From an uncultured Spirochaetales bacterium (lineage in GTDB: Bacteria > Spirochaetota > Spirochaetia > Sphaerochaetales > Sphaerochaetaceae): a stretch of 64,000 nt of DNA. The stretch lies in assembly GCA_949297785.1 (NCBI GenBank), contig CASFTW010000003.1, forward strand, positions 56,542 to 120,541. The letters run 5' to 3'. Positions 44,036-52,236 of the stretch are shown here, in pieces (positions within the stretch are counted from its first letter, which is position 1; every line of letters starts with the position of its first letter). The notes beneath the pieces were generated by a model that searched no databases, was not told the origin of the DNA, and saw nothing but the letters and a program-made list of their open reading frames with translations. The position numbers and the translations under genes were made by a program.

Positions 44036-45481
44036 ATGGCTGAAATAAGATTTTACACAGGAGATAATTTTCCCCTTGAACTCCATAAAGTCAGGATCGT
44101 GCAGAAACTTGAACTTGTTCCGGTTGAAAGAAGAGCTGAGGCTATGGCTGAAGCCGGATACAATACATTTCTGCTGAAGAACAAGGATATATATCTTGAT
44201 ATGCTTACCGACAGCGGTGTCAATGCAATGAGCGAAAGACAGCTTGCGGCAATGATGGTGGCTGATGACAGCTATGCCGGCAGTGCCACATTCACCCGTC
44301 TTTCTGAAAAGCTTGAGGAAATATTCGGTACAAAGTATTTCCTTCCATCCCATCAGGGACGCGCTGCTGAGAACATTCTTGCAATGACATTTGTCACAAA
44401 AGGTTCCATCATTCCTATGAATTACCACTTCACGACTACGAAAGCCCATATCACGCGTCTGGGAGGAAGTGTCGAGGAACTTGTCATTGACGAAGGCGTG
44501 AAAATCACAAGCGATTTCCCTTTCAAGGGTAATTTTGATCTTGAGAAACTTGATGAACTCTTCCGGTGCAAAGGCAGCAGCATTCCTTTTGTCAGGATCG
44601 AAGCCGGGACAAATCTTATCGGCGGCCAGCCTCTGTCTCTGGAGAATATCATGGCAGTTGCCGATCTGACTCATAAATACGGAAAGCTTGTCGTAATGGA
44701 TGCGAGTCTTCTTCAGGATAATCTTTACTTCATCAAGACACGTGAAGAAATGGCAAGGGATCTTTCCATTAGGCAGATCACACGCATGATTGCAGATAAG
44801 ATGGACATCATATATTTCTCTGCAAGAAAGCTCGGCTTTGCACGTGGCGGCGGTATCGCGGTGCATGATGAAAGCCTTTATCTGAAGATGAGGGAACTTG
44901 TTCCAATGTTCGAAGGCTTTCTCACATACGGCGGTATGAGTGTCAGGGAAATGGAGGCAATGACTGTAGGCCTTGATGAGACTATGGATATGGATGTGAT
45001 CAGTCAGGGGCCGCTTTTCATAAAATACATGACTGATGAGCTTGTGAAACTTGGAGTTCCCGTTGTAACTCCGGCCGGCGGACTCGGCTGTCATCTTGAT
45101 GCAAGTCGGTTCATCCCCCATGTCCCTCAGACTGAGTATCCTGCAGGAGCTCTGGCTGCAGCCGTATTCATTGCAGGGGGACTGCGCGGCATGGAAAGGG
45201 GCACAATATCAGAACAGAGAGAAGAAGACGGAAGTGAGCATCTTGCTTCCGTTGAGCTCCTCCGCCTGGCACTCCCGCGCCGGGTGTTCACACTTTCTCA
45301 GGTGAAATATGCCGTCGACAGGATCAAGTGGCTGTATGATCACCGGGATCTAATCGGCGGACTGCGTTTTGTCGAGGAACCGTCTTCACTCCGCTTCTTC
45401 TTCGGCCGTCTTGAACCTGTATCTTCGTGGCCTGGGAAACTTGTGAAGGCTTTCAGGAATGATTTCGGCGACAGTCTGTGA
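44036..45481 (+). CDS. beta-eliminating lyase, tyrosine phenol-lyase-like (tryptophanase family)
   Basis: A 481-residue PLP enzyme of the tryptophanase/tyrosine phenol-lyase family, which splits Tyr or Trp to pyruvate, ammonia and phenol or indole. The PLP Lys is K265 (SARKLG) and the PLP-ring Asp is D222. Several key positions match tyrosine phenol-lyase rather than tryptophanase: Phe454 (LRFFFGR; His in tryptophanase), Arg388 in MERG (binds phenol OH) and FTTTK at 132-136. One residue is unusual: MDASLL has Leu225 where both enzymes normally have Arg next to PLP. So it may have a shifted substrate. AAGGAG supports ATG 44036. It is divergent from an amino-acid importer. Confidence 0.85.
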   Translation: MAEIRFYTGDNFPLELHKVRIVQKLELVPVERRAEAMAEAGYNTFLLKNKDIYLDMLTDSGVNAMSERQLAAMMVADDSYAGSATFTRLSEKLEEIFGTKYFLPSHQGRAAENILAMTFVTKGSIIPMNYHFTTTKAHITRLGGSVEELVIDEGVKITSDFPFKGNFDLEKLDELFRCKGSSIPFVRIEAGTNLIGGQPLSLENIMAVADLTHKYGKLVVMDASLLQDNLYFIKTREEMARDLSIRQITRMIADKMDIIYFSARKLGFARGGGIAVHDESLYLKMRELVPMFEGFLTYGGMSVREMEAMTVGLDETMDMDVISQGPLFIKYMTDELVKLGVPVVTPAGGLGCHLDASRFIPHVPQTEYPAGALAAAVFIAGGLRGMERGTISEQREEDGSEHLASVELLRLALPRRVFTLSQVKYAVDRIKWLYDHRDLIGGLRFVEEPSSLRFFFGRLEPVSSWPGKLVKAFRNDFGDSL

Positions 45482-45502
45482 AAAATGATCAAAATATGCA
45501 CA

Positions 45503-45540
45503 ATGTCCGTTCTCAGTCTTTCATGACTGAGATCAGACAT
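45503..45540 (+). other. hairpin after the lyase gene
   Basis: TCTCAGTC-6-GACTGAGA with an outer ATGTC/GACAT pair. No T-run follows, so it is possibly a 3' end or stability element of the lyase mRNA. The rest of 45541-45690 is A+T-rich with no gene. Confidence 0.4.
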
Positions 45541-45701
45541 GTGTGTATTTGCCGTATTGAGATGCTCTGATAATATTTTCAATTTAAATATAAAGCAATT
45601 AATATACCTTATTAGGTGTGTTTATTATTATGAATGTGAATACTGGTCATTAATTTCATATTCTCATCCCAAAAGACATTCAAGGCAGATTGTACCTGTG
45701 C

Positions 45702-45707
45702 TATACT
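45702..45707 (+). promoter_or_regulatory. -10 box six bases before GTG (leaderless AraC gene)
   Basis: TATACT, six bases, then GTG 45714; TTCAAG at 45679-45684 is a possible -35 with a 17-base spacer. Confidence 0.5.
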
Positions 45708-45713
45708 TTTATC

Positions 45714-46616
45714 GTGAAGCTGAATGAAAGAGGCGTGCTGCCTGAATCTGATATATACATCTACAATTCATCTCTGATAAAAAAGGACTATTTTTATCAG
45801 ATGCTGTGCATCGGGCATTATTTCTGTTGTCATACTTATTCCGTGAAACCGAATACTCTGGACAGCTATCTTCTGCTTTATGTTGTAAACGGAAGCCTGT
45901 ATACAACAGACGGGAAGGGGGAGCATAATGTTCTGAAGGCAGGTCAGCTTGCAATCCTCAACTGCTATGAGAGGCCGAGCTACGGGACAACGGACAAAGT
46001 GGAATTTTACTGGATTCATTTTGACAGTCATGACACCGCTCAGCTGTATGATGTGATGGAGACGCATTACGTAACAGTCATGGACAGGAACTATGTCAGG
46101 AGCTGTTTTTCCCGCATCACGGATACATTCATGAGCGGTGGTCAGCCGTCCGAGGCGGTGGTCAACAAATACATAACAAATATACTCACAGAATTCTTTG
46201 AATCAGGCTCAGGGGACAGCTCCATTGCTTCAAGTCACAAGTTTGAGCCGGTATGCAATTACATAAATGCGAATCTGGACAGGAAGATTTCAAACGAGGA
46301 ACTTGCAGGTATGGTTAATATGAGTCCTTTTCATTTCATCCGTACTTTCAAGAAGGAGATCGGTTTCACTCCGCATGAATTCATACAGAGATCAAGAATA
46401 AACAGTGCAAGGTTCTTCCTCCAGGCAACCAATATGAGCCTGACGGACATAACATACAGGTGCGGGTTTGCGAATGAGGCGGCTTTCAGTAACAGTTTCA
46501 AGGCTTTTACCGGAATGACACCGCTGCAGTGCAGGCATGAGGCACTTGGAAAGCTTTCTTCGCGCAGGAAACTTGCAAGCATGAATCTCATAAAAAATGA
46601 AGAGGAAGACACATGA
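45714..46616 (+). CDS. AraC family transcriptional regulator
   Basis: A 300-residue regulator. The N-terminal cupin-like ligand domain (about 10-160) includes LDSYLLLYVVNGSLY. The C-terminal pair of helix-turn-helix motifs (about 185-285) has ISNEELAGMVNMSPFHFIRT and DITYRCGFANEAAFSNSFKA. AraC proteins of this layout usually sense a sugar. The start is uncertain: GTG 45714 fits a leaderless mRNA, and a TTG lies eight codons earlier. It is convergent with the DUF5107 gene, which it may control; the lyase gene lies upstream. Confidence 0.85.
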   Translation: MKLNERGVLPESDIYIYNSSLIKKDYFYQMLCIGHYFCCHTYSVKPNTLDSYLLLYVVNGSLYTTDGKGEHNVLKAGQLAILNCYERPSYGTTDKVEFYWIHFDSHDTAQLYDVMETHYVTVMDRNYVRSCFSRITDTFMSGGQPSEAVVNKYITNILTEFFESGSGDSSIASSHKFEPVCNYINANLDRKISNEELAGMVNMSPFHFIRTFKKEIGFTPHEFIQRSRINSARFFLQATNMSLTDITYRCGFANEAAFSNSFKAFTGMTPLQCRHEALGKLSSRRKLASMNLIKNEEEDT

Positions 46617-46651
46617 AAAAATGAGACCGGAGTTTTTCTCTCCGATCTCAT
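46615..46651 (-). terminator. terminator of the DUF5107 gene
   Basis: On the minus strand ATGAGATCGGAG pairs with CTCCGGTCTCAT (one mismatched pair), followed by TTTTTTC. The T-run overlaps the AraC stop codon. Confidence 0.8.
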
Positions 46652-46668
46652 ATTGAGGCTGGGATTAT

Positions 46669-49600
46669 TCAAGTCAAAAGCGGAAGTGCTTTCTCAAGAC
46701 GTATGGCATCAGTCAGATCCGGATTGATGCTCAGGGCTTTCCTGAAACATTCTTCTGCTTCTCTTTCATTGTTCAGACCTTCATGTCCCAGGGCCATGAG
46801 GTAGAAACAGTGGGCCCTGTTCTTCAGTGACAGATCGTCTGTCCACATCTGGAGGTCGGGAAGGGAAACTGCGAAATAATCGAAGTCCACGGTATCGTTC
46901 TGATGGGCTGTACCGTAGTTTATGAGGCTCCTGAATTTTGAGACGGCTTCACTTTCCTTTCCCAGTTTACGCAGTGCGAGGGCCTGGAAGGCTATGATGT
47001 CGGCACTCTGGTCGTAATAGTACATGGCGCCGGTGATCTCTGCCTTGCCTTCAAGTGCGAGGCGGTATTCTTTCTCTGCGTCTTCTCTCTTACCTTCTTT
47101 TTCAAGACAGAGGCCTTTCATGTAATGAATTTCATTGTCCTTGCAGCCTTCAAGCTTTCCTTCCCCGAGATTGTGCGGGTATACCATGGCTTTGTCGAGG
47201 AGGGAGAGCGCGCTTTCATAATCACCGTCAGTCATTGCACTGAGCGCCATGCTGCGCAGTGCCGTTATATATTCCTTCGTCACTTTGCCTTCGCCGCCTT
47301 CCCATGGATGGAAAATCCTGTTCTCCAGAAGGGACAGCGCCCTGCTGTGTTCTCCCATGCGGTTGAGGAATGATATGTAGATTATGAAAAGGTCATCGCG
47401 TTTCGAGGTTGTTTCATAATTACCGTCAAGAAGAGCGAACCGGTCCTCAACGGAGAAGCCGAGTTTCTCTTCGAGCTGGATCAGTTCAAGCAGAATACGG
47501 GCATCGCTCTTGTCCATGCTGAAGGCAGTTTTCAGCTCGTCAAGCGCCTTTTCCTTTTCTCCCATCTTGTTGAAAAGCACTATTGCAAGATTCCGGTGCA
47601 CTGTGGCATTCAGATTTCTTCCTCTCATCCAGTAAGCGTAGGCTTCGCTGTAGTTCTTCCTGTCATAGGAAAGATTTCCAAGAAGATAGGGCGCCATCAT
47701 GCCTTCCGGCTTCCTTTCTGCGGCATGTGTGAGGACAATATAATCCCCGAGTGTGTTCGGGAAGCAGTATGATTCATCTTCAGTTTCGGCTTTTGCAAGA
47801 TATTGCGCTTCAGCTTCATAGTTGCCTTTCAGCCATGATGCATATGCCTGATAGTATCTTACAAGCGGACTTGAGACAGGTGCATCCTCAAGAAGGCTGA
47901 CAGCTTCATCCGCTTCGCCCCAGCTGATGAGATCCCATGCAAGATAAATGTAGTTCGCGTTTCTTCCGATCATTTTCTTCCTGAGAGAGCGGTCTTTCAG
48001 AAAGAGAAGGGATGCAAAGTCGAAAGGATCGTGGGAAAGGTTTTCCGCAGCACATTCTTCCGCTTCGCTTTTCTTTCCCAGACGGGAGAGAATGAAGCAT
48101 TTCAAAGAACGGGCCTTCATGTTGTTCGTATTGTATGAAAGGCTTCTCTGGACAAAGGCAAGAGCTGCTTCATACTTCTTTTCCGATGCGCTGATTGCGG
48201 CAAGGGCATAGAAACTCCTGCTGCACTCCCTCTCGCTCCATGTGGCTTTGAAGAAAGTGTCATAGGCTTCATCTGTCTTCCCCTGCGCGAGCAGGACCTG
48301 TCCAAGTTCATAATAGGCTTCGCTGTCATACGGATTCGGCGTGAGCCATGTTATGCGCTTTATTGACGCTCTTATATGCTCTTCAGCTTCCCTGATGCGG
48401 CAGCGCTTGAAAAGCAGTTCTCCGTAGAAGAGATTAGCCCTGCTGTCGAACGGATCCCGTTTCAGGGCTTCCTCATAGTAAGGCTCGCTTTCAAATGTGG
48501 CATGACGGTACTGTTCCAGATGCTGGGCGGCAAGCACCAGCTCCTCGACTGTCGCGATGTCCTGAGGCTTTCCGACAGCCTGTGCCGGAGCTGGAAGTTC
48601 TTCTTCCTTCCTCTCTTCGGGAGTGCAGGTTATTATTGCATTGCCGTTTTCATCATAGACACTGAGTGTGAGGGCACTTTCTTTCAGATTTGTTTCAGCC
48701 GCTGCCGTGAATGCATCTTCCACGCTGATGGATGTCTTTTTCTCATAGATTATGTTTCCTTCTCTGTCAGAGAGGATTACCGATACATTCTCCATCTTTC
48801 TTGTTGGACAGACTGTGATTTCCGCCTTCTTCCCGTCACAGACGAGATTGACAATGGCATCAAGATTGGCGTTCTTGACGTATCCTGCCTTTTTGTAGGG
48901 CATGAAGTACTGTGTGAATGTCTTCTCCTCATAGGGGGCGAGGAATGTGAAATCGGGCTGGTTGTCGGTGTAGACGCCGGTCATAAGCTCAATGTAGGGA
49001 CCGTTTGCATCTGTGAGATTTCTGTCCCATGCCTGCCCGAAATCGCCGCAGCCCCATGTCCACTGTTTCTTTCCCGGTGAGATGTGATGGTCCGCAATGT
49101 GGAGAATACCGGCCTCAACACCGTAGTCATAGCCGCCGACGAAATCAAATTTGCTTTTATAAGCCATATATGAAGTCGGGACCGGAATGTTCTTGTAGCG
49201 GGAGATGTCGACACCGGCACTGTAGTCATGCTTGTAATAGACACCATGTGCGATCGGGAAGGATGATACATCTCTCTTGCCGTGATCAAACACAGCTGTC
49301 ACATCAGGAGGAAAAACGGACTGTGTGTTGTCGTTTACAGGGACGGCAGGATTTGCCCACCACAGGAAAGTCTGTGTGTGGTTCGTCCTGTTGTAAAGCT
49401 GGGCCTTTATTTCAATGTATGCTTTTCCGGGGTAAAGCGTGAAACGTGTCACGACTTTAGTGCCGTACATCTCATCCACATCTCCGACTGCGAGCGTGAC
49501 GGATCCGTCTTCATTCTCATCCATCTGCCAGCTGGTCGGCATATAGGTTGTCGGACGGTGATGCTGCGGCCAGTTGAATTCTATGCCTCCGCTGATCCAT

Positions 49601-49932
49601 GGACCGAGGAGACCGACAAGGGCCGGTTTAATGACTTCGTTGTGGTAAACGAAATCGTAGCCGTTCGTCTTGTCATAGGCTCTCTGGATCCTTCCTCCGA
49701 GAGAGGGAAGGACCATTACATAGATATATTCATTCTCGAGGATGACAGCTTCATATTCCTCATCTTTCTTTTCATCCATTATCTTGTCGATGACAGGATA
49801 GGGATAAACCCTGCCGCTGCTTCCCTGATAGACTCTTTTCTCAAGGAACATGGGATTCTTGTCCGGCTTTCCCGTGCCGTATGTGGGAATTGTCACGGTT
49901 TTTGAAAAGATTTTTGCATAAGATGATTCCAT
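46669..49932 (-). CDS. DUF5107 domain protein with long TPR array
   Basis: A 1087-residue cytoplasmic protein. The N-terminal third (about 30-340) is a DUF5107 domain with a galactose-mutarotase-like beta-sandwich (LPSLGGRIQRAYDKTNGYDF, GGIEFNWPQHHRPTTYMPT). Residues about 480-1080 form a long series of tetratricopeptide-like helical repeats (AYYELGQVLLAQGKTDEAYD). Proteins with this layout are common in gut and plant-associated bacteria near sugar operons. The function is not known; a sugar sensor or scaffold is a fair inference. CGGAGGTAAAGC precedes the start. It is divergent from an aldose-1-epimerase gene, a structurally related fold. Confidence 0.85.
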   Translation of the reverse strand: MESSYAKIFSKTVTIPTYGTGKPDKNPMFLEKRVYQGSSGRVYPYPVIDKIMDEKKDEEYEAVILENEYIYVMVLPSLGGRIQRAYDKTNGYDFVYHNEVIKPALVGLLGPWISGGIEFNWPQHHRPTTYMPTSWQMDENEDGSVTLAVGDVDEMYGTKVVTRFTLYPGKAYIEIKAQLYNRTNHTQTFLWWANPAVPVNDNTQSVFPPDVTAVFDHGKRDVSSFPIAHGVYYKHDYSAGVDISRYKNIPVPTSYMAYKSKFDFVGGYDYGVEAGILHIADHHISPGKKQWTWGCGDFGQAWDRNLTDANGPYIELMTGVYTDNQPDFTFLAPYEEKTFTQYFMPYKKAGYVKNANLDAIVNLVCDGKKAEITVCPTRKMENVSVILSDREGNIIYEKKTSISVEDAFTAAAETNLKESALTLSVYDENGNAIITCTPEERKEEELPAPAQAVGKPQDIATVEELVLAAQHLEQYRHATFESEPYYEEALKRDPFDSRANLFYGELLFKRCRIREAEEHIRASIKRITWLTPNPYDSEAYYELGQVLLAQGKTDEAYDTFFKATWSERECSRSFYALAAISASEKKYEAALAFVQRSLSYNTNNMKARSLKCFILSRLGKKSEAEECAAENLSHDPFDFASLLFLKDRSLRKKMIGRNANYIYLAWDLISWGEADEAVSLLEDAPVSSPLVRYYQAYASWLKGNYEAEAQYLAKAETEDESYCFPNTLGDYIVLTHAAERKPEGMMAPYLLGNLSYDRKNYSEAYAYWMRGRNLNATVHRNLAIVLFNKMGEKEKALDELKTAFSMDKSDARILLELIQLEEKLGFSVEDRFALLDGNYETTSKRDDLFIIYISFLNRMGEHSRALSLLENRIFHPWEGGEGKVTKEYITALRSMALSAMTDGDYESALSLLDKAMVYPHNLGEGKLEGCKDNEIHYMKGLCLEKEGKREDAEKEYRLALEGKAEITGAMYYYDQSADIIAFQALALRKLGKESEAVSKFRSLINYGTAHQNDTVDFDYFAVSLPDLQMWTDDLSLKNRAHCFYLMALGHEGLNNEREAEECFRKALSINPDLTDAIRLEKALPLLT

Positions 49933-50039
49933 GCTTTACCTCCGATAAGATGAGAATATATTCGAAAAGTGAGGTTAACAATGCATGAAATTGCTCAATT
50001 TTTACAAAAATTTGCTCTGCCGTCATGGCGTTTGCGGGG

Positions 50040-50045
50040 TATAAT
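50040..50045 (+). promoter_or_regulatory. -10 box six bases before ATG (leaderless epimerase gene)
   Basis: Perfect TATAAT, then CGACAT, then ATG 50052. No clear -35 and no ribosome site. Confidence 0.55.
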
Positions 50046-50051
50046 CGACAT

Positions 50052-50924
50052 ATGGATGTAATAGAAAGCAGTGAGCTGAAAGTTGAACTCAGCTCATTTT
50101 CGGCAGCTGTGCACTCGCTTTATGTTAAAAGACCGGGCAGATACGTCACCCTGAGACTGCCGGATGAGAGGCTGCATATGGACGATCCCTCCTACAGCGG
50201 GAACACCATCTTCCCTTATGCCGGAAGAATAAAGGGTGCGGTGTGGAAAGGAATGAAGCTTGACAGGAATGACGGGTGCAACAGCCTGCACGGCGGTTTT
50301 TCCGCTCACAAAGCATGTTTTGATCTCTTGGAGAAAAGCCGGTTCCACGCACTTTATCATATACACAGAAATGAGGGTGATGACTGCCTGCCATGTGCGA
50401 GGGATTATTTCGTGCGCTATGAGGTGAAGGACAGCACTCTTCTGATAAGGCACAGCATGAATGCCGCTCGTCCGGTGCTCTGTGACACGACATGCCATCT
50501 TTATTTCAATCTTGACGGCAGCAGTACGGTCGGTAATCATTTCATAAGACTGGAAAGTGATGAGATGGTTGTCAATGACAGTGAGCATTGCGGAAAGGAG
50601 ATAATTAAGACGGGAGGTACTGTCTTTGATCTTTCTGATTGGAAACTGCTGGCAAGTGTCATACACTGTGACGAACTGTCTTTTTCCCGCGGTCTGAATA
50701 ATGCATATCTGCTCAAAGGCGGTTCCTCCCTGCAGCTTTCTGCCGGAGAACTGATGCTTTCGGCAGTATCGGACAGCCCGGCGGTGGTACTGTATTCGGG
50801 AGGATACCTCATTCATCCGTTCTCATTCCTTGCTGTGGAATTCCAGGGAATTCCGATCAACAGCATGAGAGAGGAAAGGAAGGGATACGAGAGGAACATG
50901 GCATTCACATTTTCTTTTCTGTGA
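50052..50924 (+). CDS. aldose 1-epimerase family protein
   Basis: A 290-residue galactose-mutarotase-like protein interconverting sugar anomers. The family segments NTIFPYAGRIKGAVW, NSLHGGF (catalytic His region) and SFLAVEFQGIPINS (catalytic Glu region, usually LEPQ) are present. The start at 50052 (MDVIESSELKVEL) is supported by the -10 box six bases upstream. It could serve the mgl galactose route or the neighbouring DUF5107 pathway. The next gene starts 57 bases downstream. Confidence 0.85.
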   Translation: MDVIESSELKVELSSFSAAVHSLYVKRPGRYVTLRLPDERLHMDDPSYSGNTIFPYAGRIKGAVWKGMKLDRNDGCNSLHGGFSAHKACFDLLEKSRFHALYHIHRNEGDDCLPCARDYFVRYEVKDSTLLIRHSMNAARPVLCDTTCHLYFNLDGSSTVGNHFIRLESDEMVVNDSEHCGKEIIKTGGTVFDLSDWKLLASVIHCDELSFSRGLNNAYLLKGGSSLQLSAGELMLSAVSDSPAVVLYSGGYLIHPFSFLAVEFQGIPINSMREERKGYERNMAFTFSFL

Positions 50925-50981
50925 ATGAATTTTATGCAGCTTCCGCTTTTTCATGATAAACTTTGTCTGGAGGTAGATTTT

Positions 50982-52094
50982 ATGAAGAAAGCTAAGTTTT
51001 TCCTGATCTGGGCTCTTGTTCTCCTTCTTTCATTCACAGCCTGTACAAGTACACAGAGTGTCATTGAGGAAAGTACGGCAGAGACAAGTTCAGCAGGTAT
51101 CCTTACCGGTACGGTTCTCGAGATCTCTAAATATGGAAACACCTACATTGATGTGAAATGTGCCGATTTCCTGGATGCATTTGATAACGGAGACATTGTA
51201 AGAGTAAGCGTGAACGGATATGAGATCACGGCCCCTGTGGTTACAAGCTACTCCGATGTCGACAACGGCAGTCCTCTTGTCAAGACCGACGGGGAATACG
51301 TGGAGGTGGCACTTTCCTATGCCGACTTTGCATCATCTTATTCCGTTACTGTCGGAAGTGTCATGCAGATCAGCATGGCGGAGAAAGGAGGTTATCTGAG
51401 TGAGTATGAGATAAGGCACCTTGTGAAGAGTGAGGAGAGAAATGATTATGCAAGCGATGAGATCTTTGCGAACTTCAGGGCGCTTGAAGGCGGGAGGCTG
51501 AAGAAGAATTTCATCTACCGTTCATGCAATCCGGGCCTTGATGACGCCCGTGCGCTTTATGCGGACATGCTGGCTGAGGATGCAGGTATAAGGACGGTCA
51601 TCAATCTTGCGGACAGCGAGGAGTCCCTTCTTTCCACCATGCATCCTGCCTCATATTACGCCGAACTGTATGAAGAAGGGCGTGTGATACTTCTCAACAT
51701 GGGCGTTGATTTCAGAAGTGCGGATTTTGCCTCAAAACTCGGTAAGGGGCTTATATTCATGATTGAGAATCCAGAAGGTCCGTTCCTCATACACTGCAAT
51801 GAAGGCAAGGACAGGGCAGGGCTTGTCTGTGCCCTTCTCGAGGCTCTTGCCGGCTCTTCAATGGATGAGATCATTGAAGATTACATGACAAGCTATGAAA
51901 ACTACTACGGTGTTGAGAAGGGAAGTGAGCAGTATGATGCGATAAGCTCAATCATCACTGATTTCTTCACGTCAATAAACGGACGTCCGTTCCCTGAAAG
52001 TGCCCTCAGGAGCGTTGCTGAAGTCTATCTGACAAGTCAGGCAGGACTCAGCAGCGACCAGCTTGCAGCACTTGAAGCTCTCATCACGGAATAG
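50982..52094 (+). CDS. lipoprotein with tyrosine/dual-specificity phosphatase domain
   Basis: A 370-residue lipoprotein (lipobox FTAC, Cys22). After an N-terminal beta domain (about 35-155) comes a protein tyrosine phosphatase-like domain with the P-loop HCNEGKDRAG, C-x5-R, in FLIHCNEGKDRAGLVCALLE. The upstream catalytic-Asp-type segment is not clear. It is predicted to be anchored outside the cytoplasm and to dephosphorylate phosphotyrosine, phosphoinositide or another substrate; it resembles the LipA/PTP proteins of some Firmicutes and pathogens. TGGAGGTAGATTTT before ATG 50982 sets the start. It is possibly an enzyme acting on host molecules, by inference. Confidence 0.8.
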   Translation: MKKAKFFLIWALVLLLSFTACTSTQSVIEESTAETSSAGILTGTVLEISKYGNTYIDVKCADFLDAFDNGDIVRVSVNGYEITAPVVTSYSDVDNGSPLVKTDGEYVEVALSYADFASSYSVTVGSVMQISMAEKGGYLSEYEIRHLVKSEERNDYASDEIFANFRALEGGRLKKNFIYRSCNPGLDDARALYADMLAEDAGIRTVINLADSEESLLSTMHPASYYAELYEEGRVILLNMGVDFRSADFASKLGKGLIFMIENPEGPFLIHCNEGKDRAGLVCALLEALAGSSMDEIIEDYMTSYENYYGVEKGSEQYDAISSIITDFFTSINGRPFPESALRSVAEVYLTSQAGLSSDQLAALEALITE

Positions 52095-52117
52095 AGCTGA
52101 GACAGTCATGAGACACG

Positions 52118-52157
52118 CAGAGGCTTTTCCCCACACGGATCAGCCTCTGTTTTTTTG
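52118..52157 (+). terminator. terminator after the phosphatase gene
   Basis: CAGAGGCT-16-AGCCTCTG, an 8-bp stem, followed by TTTTTTT. Confidence 0.85.
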
Positions 52158-52236
52158 CCGTATCGTAAGAGCATCTGTTCTCAATCATGCAAATGATGTA
52201 TAAGTATCTGAATGTTTTTTACAGGAGCTGATTTTT

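Noticed and set aside
44003..45121. 372-codon minus-strand open frame inside the lyase gene
   Set aside because: Antisense shadow; the plus-strand reading has a full PLP enzyme with ribosome site.
44036..45481. Calling the PLP enzyme tryptophanase (tnaA)
   Set aside because: Active-site residues remembered as diagnostic (Phe454, Arg388) agree with tyrosine phenol-lyase instead, and another residue fits neither, so no gene symbol is given.
48376..49905. Plus-strand open frames of 207-234 codons opposite the DUF5107 gene
   Set aside because: Cys-rich, low-complexity translation without signals; shadows of the 1087-residue gene.
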